DNA of 11,851 nucleotides from UBA2108 sp963925495 (GTDB taxonomy: Bacteria > Bacteroidota > Bacteroidia > Flavobacteriales_G > Salibacteraceae): the NCBI GenBank assembly GCA_963925495.1, contig CAWUST010000064.1:1-11851 (forward strand). The letters are read 5' to 3'. Positions 1 to 6,141 of this stretch are shown piece by piece (the first letter of the stretch is position 1; every line of letters starts with the position of its first letter). Position numbers and translations under genes: made by a program. The notes under the pieces were generated by a model. That model saw only the letters and a list, made by a program, of their open reading frames with translations. It did no database searches and had not been told where the DNA came from.

Positions 1-113
1 AATGAGATCGGAAAACGTCCATATTTCCATTAAAATCATTGAAAAAATGAAAAACGAATCTAGTAATTGATTTTTTAGGCCTAGAATTTTTTATTTAATG
101 GAAATCTGGGCTT

Positions 114-125
114 TTGCAACGGTCT
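114..125. repeat. 12-bp inverted repeat, left copy (TTGCAACGGTCT)
   Basis: This 12-mer is the exact reverse complement of 11713-11724 (AGACCGTTGCAA) at the other end of the window. Its GGTCT side faces into the window. If it is an insertion-sequence end, the element would extend leftwards, out of the window. The flanking bases of the two copies are only loosely similar, as expected for the left and right ends of one element family. This is a direct sequence match; its identity as a mobile-element terminus is inference. Confidence 0.5.
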
Positions 126-176
126 TAATATATTAACCACACGTGGACGCAAAACCTGTATAATAACGTATATCTT

Positions 177-224
177 AAAACCAGCCCTATTGTCTTATAA
201 TTAATATTATGTTAAATAGGTTTT
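177..224. repeat. Nested imperfect palindrome behind the coiled-coil gene
   Basis: Three inverted pairs are nested here: AAAACC (177-182) with GGTTTT (219-224), CCTATT (186-191) with AATAGG (215-220), and ATAAT (197-201) with ATTAT (206-210). The first two share bases, so not all can pair at once. It lies about 60 nt past the stop of the minus-strand gene ending at 282 and could act as a weak transcript end. No clean T-run follows the stem, so I do not call it a terminator. Confidence 0.3.
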
Positions 225-281
225 GAGAGACACTTTGCCCTGCGCGGTTTCTTATTTGTAATAACATAATAAAATCAAAAT

Positions 282-614
282 CTATTTCCCTTCGTTAGTC
301 TCTGGAAGATCCTTTAATTGGTTAATCTCCTTCTTTAATTTTTTAAGCTCACTGTTATTCGAATCAATTTCTGTTTGTGCAATTGCAAGTTCTTCATTTA
401 TCGCAACCAACTTTTTTTCTAATCCGCCTGATTTTTCTTTTTCGGATTTCACTATATCTTGAATGCTCTTTATATTTATGGCTAAAACGCTATTGTCGTT
501 TTTTAAATCAGAAATCTCTTTGTTATTGCTCTTTATGCTGTTCTTTAAATCTACACCTTCCAGTAATATCCCTAAATGTGTGTTTCGTAAATTATCTATG
601 TGTACCTTGTTCAT
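282..614 (-). CDS. Small coiled-coil protein, function unknown
   Basis: This encodes 110 residues, rich in Lys, Glu, Asn, Leu and Ile, with heptad-like hydrophobic spacing from about residue 15 to 100. That predicts one long alpha-helical coiled coil. There is no signal peptide, membrane segment, cysteine or recognisable catalytic motif, so the protein is probably cytoplasmic and structural or an adaptor. The ATG at 614 lies 5 nt after the stop of the zinc-ribbon/LysM gene on the same strand, so the two are almost certainly cotranscribed and perhaps functionally linked. The upstream partner also has a coiled-coil stretch, but that is predicted to be periplasmic, so direct pairing is not assured. 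I do not recognise a family. That it is a real gene rests on the tight spacing and protein-like composition. Confidence 0.7.
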   Translation of the reverse strand: MNKVHIDNLRNTHLGILLEGVDLKNSIKSNNKEISDLKNDNSVLAINIKSIQDIVKSEKEKSGGLEKKLVAINEELAIAQTEIDSNNSELKKLKKEINQLKDLPETNEGK

Positions 615-619
615 GTTGT

Positions 620-1159
620 CTATTTTTTTATGATTACGGTATCGCCAACTTCAATAAAGTGTGGATCATTTAATTCGTTGTGACCAGCAATTTCTTCGTG
701 CTTAAAACCATCATCATGATATTTTTCGGCTATACTCCAAAGCGATTCGCCTTGTTTTACAATGTGAACGTGATAGTCTTTTTCAAGGCTTTCTCCCTCA
801 ACGGCCATTTCAATCACTTCAAATTCTTTAATCTGCTCTGCCATTTGAGCATTCGATTCTTTTAGGGATTGTACTTCAGAACTAAGCCCTTCAATTTCTG
901 ACCTCTGCAGGGCTAATGAATCCTTGTAAAGACTTGTTTTGTCCATTGAAACCCCTTCATCTATAAGTTGGTCTCTCATTGCCCACACAGCTATAATAAA
1001 CAGCAAGAAACCGCCTAGAATATAAAGCATTATTTTCCAGCGCTTTTGCTCTTGTTCAATGATATCAAGAACCCTGAAACCTTGGAGGTTTGAGTTGCAA
1101 TTAGGACAGTTGAGGGCGTCTTCCTCAACTTGTTTGTGGTGGCAAACCGGACATTCCAT
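620..1159 (-). CDS. Zinc-ribbon, single-pass membrane protein with C-terminal LysM domain
   Basis: From the ATG at 1159 this is 179 residues (starting MECPVC). The frame stays open to a TTG at 1165, but the ATG is preferred. Domains in order: a zinc ribbon with Cys3-x2-Cys6 and Cys18-x2-Cys21; a hydrophobic helix at about 43-61; a coiled-coil stretch at about 80-115; and a LysM domain at about 130-179 with GESLWSIAEKY, the HNELNDP core and GDTVIIKK. LysM domains bind N-acetylglucosamine in peptidoglycan. The order predicts a cytoplasmic zinc ribbon, one inner-membrane span and a periplasmic wall-binding end. It leads a probable two-gene unit with the coiled-coil gene 5 nt downstream. The Zn-binding and peptidoglycan-binding roles come from family knowledge; the physiological role is unknown. 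Confidence 0.85.
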   Translation of the reverse strand: MECPVCHHKQVEEDALNCPNCNSNLQGFRVLDIIEQEQKRWKIMLYILGGFLLFIIAVWAMRDQLIDEGVSMDKTSLYKDSLALQRSEIEGLSSEVQSLKESNAQMAEQIKEFEVIEMAVEGESLEKDYHVHIVKQGESLWSIAEKYHDDGFKHEEIAGHNELNDPHFIEVGDTVIIKK

Positions 1160-1459
1160 AATCAATTATTTTAAGTGATTATAAGGTTGCCTACTTGATT
1201 GAAAAAACAAATGTGCATATAAATATCAATAATTCCAAGTAACTTGAGTTTTATTTATCATATATTCAATTAGTTAGAAGCTTAGAATGTGACGACTACA
1301 CCCGCAGTATTACTAAAATAGAGAGCTATGAAATTGTAGATTTAATAGGTAAGCTTATTTTAAATGGAAACGAAGTTGAATCTATTTAATACGATTACAT
1401 TCTAATGCAGACTTAGCGACTAAACGAATTACTCTGATAAAACACTATTTAGTTTTCAA
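1160..1459. other. Intergenic region between AAA+ and LysM genes
   Basis: This 300-nt gap separates two minus-strand genes and probably carries the promoter of the zinc-ribbon/LysM gene. I found no good TAnnTTTG element in it. It contains an ATG-less plus-strand open frame (1243-1389), a 9-bp inverted pair TTAGAATGT (1282-1290) and ACATTCTAA (1397-1405), and a 12-bp leader (1164-1175) shared with the VWA gene. No strong terminator for the AAA+ gene is visible. Confidence 0.5.
1243..1389 (+). pseudogene. Possible gene remnant without a start codon
   Basis: An open frame of 48 codons runs from just after a TAA (1240-1242) to a TAA at 1387-1389. The peptide has a protein-like composition, including SLECDDYTRSITKIESYEIV, and ends NGNEVESI. 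There is no ATG in frame, and the same frame upstream of 1240 is open only for another 14 codons, back to a TGA. It lies antisense to its neighbours. It could be the decayed 3' end of a lost gene. In AT-rich DNA an open run of this length can also arise by chance, so I hold this weakly. Confidence 0.22.
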
Positions 1460-2920
1460 TTAAATTCCCGCTATATACGAATTGTGTTTATCCTGAAAAG
1501 AAACACCTTCGTCTATTTTTTTCTTGTTAAGCACTTCTAGTTCTACTAAAGCCCAAAGAATAAATTCTTTCATGAACAAAATGTCTTTCTCATCTATACC
1601 TGGAACATATTCGCTTATCAAATCTTCCAACGGATCAATTTTGTTTAAAGCATTGGCATAATCGGCATCTGAAGTATCATCCAATAATTCAAAAGCACCT
1701 TCTTCAAAAAACCAACTTTGAACCGCCTCATAAGGATCTTTATCGCTTTCATGTTTCAGCTTTTCTATCTTCGGGAAATGATTTAAGAACAAGGTCTTAA
1801 TCGCCTCAGCAATAAGTCGGTGCGCTACAAAAGAAGAGCCTTCTTGTTCCCCCTCATAAACCAATTCAACTTTACCCGTAATAGCTGGAATTATTCCATA
1901 TACATCGCTAAATCGAATGGAAGTTGATTTTGCCCCAGACCGCAAACAACGATATTCTGCCGAACTCAACAAATTTTCGTATTCAGTTATGCTCATTCGA
2001 GCGCTAACACCACTTTTACTATCCACATACTCACTTTCTCTTGCTTCAAACCCAATTTGTTCAATCAAATCTTTAGCTAGTTTAGGAATGTATATGTCGG
2101 CTTTACGCACATCTTGTAAGCTGGCTTCTTGTGCGGTAATAGTTTTGGCAATTTCCAGGTTTTGTGGATAATGAGTCAAAATTTGAGAACCAATTCTATC
2201 TTTCAAAGGAGTTACAATACTTCCTCTATTGGTATAATCTTCCGGGTTTGCAGTAAACACAAACTGAACGTCAATAGGCATTCTAAGTTTAAATCCACGA
2301 ATTTGAATATCCCCTTCTTCCAAAATATTGAACAAGGCAACTTGGATTCTTGCCTGAAGATCTGGCAATTCGTTGATCACAAAAATGCTTCTGTTTGCAC
2401 GTGGTATCATTCCAAAATGCAACACTCGTTCATCCGCATAACTCAGTTTTAAGTTTGCCGCTTTTATAGGATCAATGTCTCCTATTAAATCCGATATAGT
2501 GACATCAGGAGTGGCTAACTTTTCATAAAACCTTTCCGATCTATGAATCCAAGTTATCTGCGTCTTGTCTCCGTGAATTTCTACTTGGCTTTTTCCAAAT
2601 AAGCTAATCGGTTTCAAAGGGTCATCGTTTATTTCTGAATCCTTAATTGCCGGAATATATTCATCCAACAAATTCACCATAAGACGCGCTAAACGTGTTT
2701 TTGCTTGCCCTCTTAATCCCAATAGATTAATGTTATGCTGAGATAAAATAGCTTTTTCCAATTGTGGAATTACAGTGGTTTCATAACCATGAATACCGGT
2801 AAAAGAGCTCTTACCCGCTTTGATATTATTTATAAGATTGAATCTTAATTCTTCTTTGATACTCCTCGAAACGTATTTCGATTTTTTGAGAGCTCCTAAA
2901 GTGGTAATTTTATTATGCAT
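1460..2920 (-). CDS. MoxR/magnesium-chelatase-I-like AAA+ ATPase
   Basis: This 486-residue AAA+ protein has a P-loop GLRGQAKT at residues 68-75, a Walker B-like IFVINE at 179-184 (Asn where the usual Asp stands), a sensor-1 strand VFTANPEDY at 221-229, and an arginine-finger region PLKDRIG with Arg242. The remainder, to 486, is a helical lid and C-terminal extension, making it longer than a typical BchI subunit. The family resembles ChlI/BchI and MoxR ATPases, which remodel or activate client proteins together with a VWA partner. That partner is encoded immediately upstream: its stop overlaps this ATG by one base (TAATG), which implies translational coupling. Nothing nearby suggests chlorophyll or cobalamin synthesis, so a true metal chelatase role is unlikely. 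The client is unknown. Databases may label such proteins magnesium chelatase or sigma-54-interacting regulator; neither label should be trusted here. Confidence 0.88.
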   Translation of the reverse strand: MHNKITTLGALKKSKYVSRSIKEELRFNLINNIKAGKSSFTGIHGYETTVIPQLEKAILSQHNINLLGLRGQAKTRLARLMVNLLDEYIPAIKDSEINDDPLKPISLFGKSQVEIHGDKTQITWIHRSERFYEKLATPDVTISDLIGDIDPIKAANLKLSYADERVLHFGMIPRANRSIFVINELPDLQARIQVALFNILEEGDIQIRGFKLRMPIDVQFVFTANPEDYTNRGSIVTPLKDRIGSQILTHYPQNLEIAKTITAQEASLQDVRKADIYIPKLAKDLIEQIGFEARESEYVDSKSGVSARMSITEYENLLSSAEYRCLRSGAKSTSIRFSDVYGIIPAITGKVELVYEGEQEGSSFVAHRLIAEAIKTLFLNHFPKIEKLKHESDKDPYEAVQSWFFEEGAFELLDDTSDADYANALNKIDPLEDLISEYVPGIDEKDILFMKEFILWALVELEVLNKKKIDEGVSFQDKHNSYIAGI

Positions 2921-4050
2921 TATCGTATTCGTTTTTTTCTATTGTTTTCGTAATCGTGAAATATCATTTCTCCAAGTCCTTGCAAACCAGTATAAAATGC
3001 CTTTCCTTTATTCGATTGAGTAAACTTCTCTACAAAGGATTGAAGGTATGGGTCGGTCGCTATCATGAAGGTAGTTATAGGAATGTGCCTTTTTCTGGCT
3101 TGAGCCGCCATGGTATAGCACTTCTCTACTATAAATTCATCCAATCCATTACTGTTCTTGTAATAAGTCCCATCAGGCATTCGTAAACAGCTAGGTTTGC
3201 CGTCGGTTATCATAAATATCTGTTTGTTCGTGTTTCGTTTTCTACGCAACAAGTCCATTGCTAATTCAAGTCCAGCCACTGTATTGGTGTGGTAAGGTCC
3301 AACCTGTAAATAAGGTAAATCCTTAACTTGTATTGGCCAAGCATCGTTTCCAAAAACCAAAATATCTAGAGTATCTTTTGGGTATTGTGTTGTTATGAGT
3401 TCAGCCAAAGCCATTGCCACTTTCTTTGCTGGGGTAATCCTGTCTTCGCCATACAAAATCATACTGTGACTTATATCGATCATAAGTACAGTGCTCATTT
3501 GAGCTTTGTGGTGTGTGTCTTCAACTATTAAATCATTCTCGGTTAGTTTAAATTCACCAAAACCATGATTTACTTGGGCATTTTTCAAGCTTTCGGTTAT
3601 GGAAATGTTTTCCAGTGAATCTCCAAATTGATATTCTCTAAGATCTCCAATATGTTCATCTCCACCACCACTCTGCTTTGTTTTATGGCTACCGCTTCCC
3701 TTCTTTTTTATTTTACCAAAAAGTTGATTCAAGGCATTTTTCCGAATTGCTCTTTCAGTTTTAGCTGTAATCGCTTTCCCTCCTTTTCCATCTGGGCGAA
3801 TCTCTTCTCTTAAATAGCCTTTCTTTTTAAGTTCATCTACAAAATCATCCAATGTATAATCTTCAGTGGTCAATTTATATTCTTTATCCAACTCACCAAG
3901 CCAGTCCATGGTCTCATCAAAATCTCCTGAAGTATGCGTAATGAGTTCTTTGAAAATTTCAAATAATTTTTCAAAAGGACTTTTTTCTTCCGCCTTGTGC
4001 AGGCTAAACTTAAAGCCAGTTGGATGAAGGTGTTTTTTGGAGTTTGACAT
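2920..4050 (-). CDS. VWA-domain protein, partner of the AAA+ ATPase
   Basis: This encodes 376 residues. The N-terminal part (about 1-120) is charged and helical; a Gly/Lys/Ser linker follows at about 115-131. A von Willebrand factor A domain occupies about 186-365. Its metal-ion-dependent adhesion site looks complete: Asp192-x-Ser194-x-Ser196 (DISHS), a Thr at 255 or 257, and Asp283 in MITDGKP. There is no signal peptide or membrane helix, so it should act in the cytoplasm. In known MoxR-VWA pairs (RavA-ViaA, CbbQ-CbbO, BchI-BchD) the VWA protein links the ATPase hexamer to the substrate. The one-base overlap with the downstream ATPase gene supports the same relation here. The ATG at 4050 is preceded directly by an A/T-rich leader rather than a Shine-Dalgarno sequence. 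The substrate cannot be inferred. Confidence 0.88.
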   Translation of the reverse strand: MSNSKKHLHPTGFKFSLHKAEEKSPFEKLFEIFKELITHTSGDFDETMDWLGELDKEYKLTTEDYTLDDFVDELKKKGYLREEIRPDGKGGKAITAKTERAIRKNALNQLFGKIKKKGSGSHKTKQSGGGDEHIGDLREYQFGDSLENISITESLKNAQVNHGFGEFKLTENDLIVEDTHHKAQMSTVLMIDISHSMILYGEDRITPAKKVAMALAELITTQYPKDTLDILVFGNDAWPIQVKDLPYLQVGPYHTNTVAGLELAMDLLRRKRNTNKQIFMITDGKPSCLRMPDGTYYKNSNGLDEFIVEKCYTMAAQARKRHIPITTFMIATDPYLQSFVEKFTQSNKGKAFYTGLQGLGEMIFHDYENNRKKRIR

Positions 4051-4147
4051 AATTATTTTAAGGGCATTCGAAAGTAGTTATAACAATCAAGGCGTCTTAT
4101 TGTTTTATGAATTATTGGGTATTGTAATTGTCCAGGTTTATACTTAC

Positions 4148-4178
4148 AGATAATGAGTAAGTTACTCCTATTATTCTT
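4148..4178. promoter_or_regulatory. Palindrome upstream of the VWA/AAA+ operon
   Basis: GAGTAA-G-TTACTC (4155-4167) is a perfect 13-nt palindrome. It is extended on both sides by ATAAT (4150-4154) and ATTAT (4170-4174), with a 2-nt bulge. It sits about 105 nt upstream of the VWA start. It may be an operator or an RNA hairpin in the leader. There is no T-run, so it is not a terminator. The symmetry is seen directly; the role is inference. Confidence 0.35.
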
Positions 4179-4255
4179 ATCATTCTATTCACCTGGGTTC
4201 CATTCAAAAGAATACAAAGGATTCTATTTATGGAAAAAAATCTGATTTTTTTGTT

Positions 4256-4387
4256 TTATTCCGCTTCTAATGCTTTTATTTCATCAATAATTGCCATAGC
4301 CTTTTCATTCTCTTTAGTCTGTAAATAACGAGTTTTAAGAGAGTTTAGCGTTGATTGGTCTAGGGTTTTGGATTTCTTCTTAAAACT
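4256..4387 (-). pseudogene. Truncated second copy of the TPR-protease gene's last TPR segment
   Basis: Positions 4263-4348 match 4902-4987 inside the neighbouring TPR-protease gene at 83 of 86 bases. On the minus strand the same frame is open for 43 codons and includes STLNSLKTRYLQTKENEKA, matching residues 355-384 of the intact protein. It ends ALEAE followed by TAA (4256-4258), whereas the intact gene reads ALEAG and continues through a linker into its protease domain. Two of the three base differences change the amino acid (Leu to Arg, Arg to Met), which fits relaxed selection. Similarity falls off sharply beyond 4348. There is no start codon for a sensible gene, and the intact gene's terminator separates the two. 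It is best read as a broken 3' end left by a duplication or fusion. Confidence 0.8.
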
Positions 4388-4394
4388 TTAGCGC

Positions 4395-4428
4395 AAAAAA
4401 AAGCCCCTCCAAATTATGGAAAGGCTTT
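4395..4428 (-). terminator. Rho-independent terminator of the TPR-protease gene
   Basis: On the minus strand a 12-bp stem AAAGCCTTTCCA / TGGAGGGGCTTT (two G-U pairs) closes a 5-nt loop and runs into a tract of eight T residues. It begins about 14 nt past the stop codon at 4442-4444. This is a textbook intrinsic terminator and should isolate this gene from the VWA/AAA+ operon. Confidence 0.88.
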
Positions 4429-4441
4429 CAGTCTTAATTGT

Positions 4442-6052
4442 TTATTTTAAAATGGTTAGAGTTTTCTTTTCATTGTCAATTATAATTTTGCCAAATTTCT
4501 GCAATGCTGACTGTCCTAATAATAAAGGTGCTTTAAGTTCATGAACAATTGATGCATTAACATTTTGGAGTAATAATCCACCAAACTCTAACTTTCTTAT
4601 TATGATGGTAGTTCCTTCCTCGATATCTCCATTGGCAATCATATACTTTTGAGTTCCTACAATATCATTTTCTGTCAAATAACCATTTTTTAACATGAAA
4701 AGAGCTTCTGTCGATGAAATCGACACATCACTCGCGCCTGTATCGAAAATGAAATCAAGAGGTAGTCCATTAACTTTACATGAGATTTTATAAGTACCGT
4801 TATTATCAATTAAGGGTATTACAGTAAGTACGTTCGGCTGATTGTCAGAAAGCGTATTAGAAGTTGAAGGTGTTGTGGAAGAAGGGGCTACAGGATGCCC
4901 AGCTTCTAATGCTTTTATTTCATCAATAATAGCCCTAGCCTTTTCATTCTCTTTAGTCTGTAAATAAAGAGTTTTAAGAGAGTTTAGAGTCGCCTTGTCT
5001 TTGGGGTTAATTTCTTTCGCTTTTTCTAAATATGGAACACTTTTCTTTAATTCTGCTACTGCAAGATTGTAAGCTTCTTCATACTTCTTAGTTTCACTAG
5101 GAGGAATCATTTGTGCTTCCTTCATCATTTCGGCACCTTTATTAAAAAATGATGCTCCTAAGTTAAAGTAGGAATCAAAATGTTTTGGATTAAGTTCAAT
5201 AGCCTTTTTGTAGTCTATTTCAGCGTTTAAATTGTCTTTTTTATTATCATAAATACTGGCTCTTGCAAAATAGTACAAATAGTTATTTGGATCATTGGCT
5301 ATTGCATCGTTCAAGTTTTTTAGAGCTTCTTCATTTTTCCCTGAACTAAGGTATATGTTCAACTCCTGTGTAATAAGACCTTGATCTTCTGGATATTTGG
5401 CACGACCACTTGCTAAGGTATTTAAAGCTGCATCTATGTCACCACCTTCTTGTTGCATGTGTGCTTTTCTAGAAAAAGGGTAAGCTTCTCTAACGCCGGC
5501 ATCAATACACTTGTCAAAATATTTAATAGCTCCTTCGGTATTCTTTGCAGAAACAGCAACAATAGCAATGTTCAAAATTAGAGCCGTATCTTGAATATTT
5601 AACTCCTCATTTATTGTGTTCGCCAACTCCCAATAGTAAAAGGTTTTATCGAAATTTTTATTTTCATAATTATTTAGACCTTGCTCGTAAGCGCTACTTA
5701 CTAAAGAAGCATATTCTCTTTTTAAATTATCCACTGGACTTTTCTTGTCTTCAATGGTGAGCACTTTTTTGTATGCCTTTATAGATTCTTCAAGTGCTCC
5801 TGCTTTTAATGAATAAAAATCGTCTTCCTCTTTTTGATTTGCTAATCGAGCATAAGTTTGTGCTCTAAACATCCAGGTTTTGTACCACCCCAAAGTAGAC
5901 TCATGTACCGTAGCCAAATCAATTGCTTCCTTAGCTTTATCTAACTCACCATACTTTAAGTAGTTGTAAGTACTTGTTACTTTCGATTTCTGCGCAAATA
6001 ATCCAAGCGAGATAGTTATCATTAATAGGCTAATTATCTTTTTCATATCCAT
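4442..6052 (-). CDS. Exported TPR protein fused to a retropepsin-like aspartic protease domain
   Basis: This encodes 536 residues. A signal peptide is evident: MKK start, hydrophobic core at about 6-19, probable cleavage after LFA near residue 20. The translation could start at Met1 or Met3. Helical TPR-type repeats fill about 25-384, with recognisable units such as residues 258-290 (YLYYFARASIYDN, then KKAIELNPK). A Ser/Thr/Pro-rich linker (about 385-407) joins a C-terminal clan AA domain (about 408-536) with the catalytic motif Asp437-Thr-Gly-Ala-Ser and a closing LLGQSAL strand at 511-517. Such domains act as homodimers, one Asp per subunit, so self-association is implied. TPRs usually bind protein partners, so this looks like a targeted periplasmic or envelope protease; the substrate is unknown. 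It lies 89 nt behind gyrA, beyond the gyrA terminator, so it probably has its own promoter. A duplicated fragment of its TPR end lies just downstream. Confidence 0.87.
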   Translation of the reverse strand: MDMKKIISLLMITISLGLFAQKSKVTSTYNYLKYGELDKAKEAIDLATVHESTLGWYKTWMFRAQTYARLANQKEEDDFYSLKAGALEESIKAYKKVLTIEDKKSPVDNLKREYASLVSSAYEQGLNNYENKNFDKTFYYWELANTINEELNIQDTALILNIAIVAVSAKNTEGAIKYFDKCIDAGVREAYPFSRKAHMQQEGGDIDAALNTLASGRAKYPEDQGLITQELNIYLSSGKNEEALKNLNDAIANDPNNYLYYFARASIYDNKKDNLNAEIDYKKAIELNPKHFDSYFNLGASFFNKGAEMMKEAQMIPPSETKKYEEAYNLAVAELKKSVPYLEKAKEINPKDKATLNSLKTLYLQTKENEKARAIIDEIKALEAGHPVAPSSTTPSTSNTLSDNQPNVLTVIPLIDNNGTYKISCKVNGLPLDFIFDTGASDVSISSTEALFMLKNGYLTENDIVGTQKYMIANGDIEEGTTIIIRKLEFGGLLLQNVNASIVHELKAPLLLGQSALQKFGKIIIDNEKKTLTILK

Positions 6053-6072
6053 AGATTCAATTTTTTACAAAT

Positions 6073-6114
6073 AAAAAGCGAAGCAACCAAATCAAGGCAA
6101 CTTCGCTTCTTTTT
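6073..6114 (-). terminator. Terminator of gyrA, possibly bidirectional
   Basis: AAGCGAAG (6076-6083) and CTTCGCTT (6101-6108) form an 8-bp stem with a 17-nt loop, flanked by A-rich sequence on the left and T-rich sequence on the right. Read on the minus strand the stem ends in TTTTTATTTG, as expected for the end of the gyrA transcript. The stop codon of gyrA lies 28 nt upstream of it. The loop is long, so efficiency may be moderate. Confidence 0.75.
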
Positions 6115-6141
6115 ATTTTTTATTTAATACTAAACTTACGT

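Larger units (their letters stand above)
1..281. other. Left-edge region without a confident gene
   Basis: No convincing complete gene lies here. Two plus-strand frames are open from the left edge and could be the tail of a gene outside the window: frame 1 stops at 31-33 (NEIGKRPYFH) and frame 2 stops at 68-70. The two cannot be told apart from this sequence. On the minus strand a short frame opens at 39 and runs off the edge. The stretch also holds the 12-bp outward-facing repeat at 114-125 and a nested palindrome at 177-224, described separately. The rest is AT-rich and shows nothing else I can name. Confidence 0.5.
4051..4441. other. Intergenic region between VWA gene and TPR-protease gene
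   Basis: This 391-nt gap holds, from left to right: the probable promoter and leader of the VWA/AAA+ operon (no clear TAnnTTTG match found); an imperfect palindrome at 4148-4178; an AT-only inverted repeat around 4233-4251; a truncated copy of the TPR segment of the next gene (4256-4387); and that gene's terminator (4395-4428). No intact gene lies here. Confidence 0.6.

Noticed and set aside
1160..1165. TTG at 1163-1165 as start of the zinc-ribbon/LysM gene
   Set aside because: The in-frame ATG two codons later (1157-1159) gives MECPVC, placing the zinc ribbon at the very N-terminus; TTG starts are rare in this group.
1282..1405. 9-bp inverted pair TTAGAATGT / ACATTCTAA as ends of a small mobile element
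   Set aside because: No extension beyond 9 bp, no target duplication, and a match this short is not rare in AT-rich DNA.
1439..1456. AAAAC-N8-GTTTT hairpin as terminator of the AAA+ gene
   Set aside because: The stem is only 5 bp, mostly A-T, 3 nt from the stop codon, and the T-run is four bases. Too weak to annotate.
1460..4050. A true magnesium or cobalt chelatase system
   Set aside because: There is no large BchH/CobN-type subunit and no tetrapyrrole gene in the window, and the Walker B differs from BchI.
4233..4251. AAAAAATC/GATTTTTT inverted repeat as a terminator of the duplicated fragment
   Set aside because: Nearly all A-T pairs with a one-base loop, so it would not form a stable hairpin. 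It is more likely low-complexity sequence.
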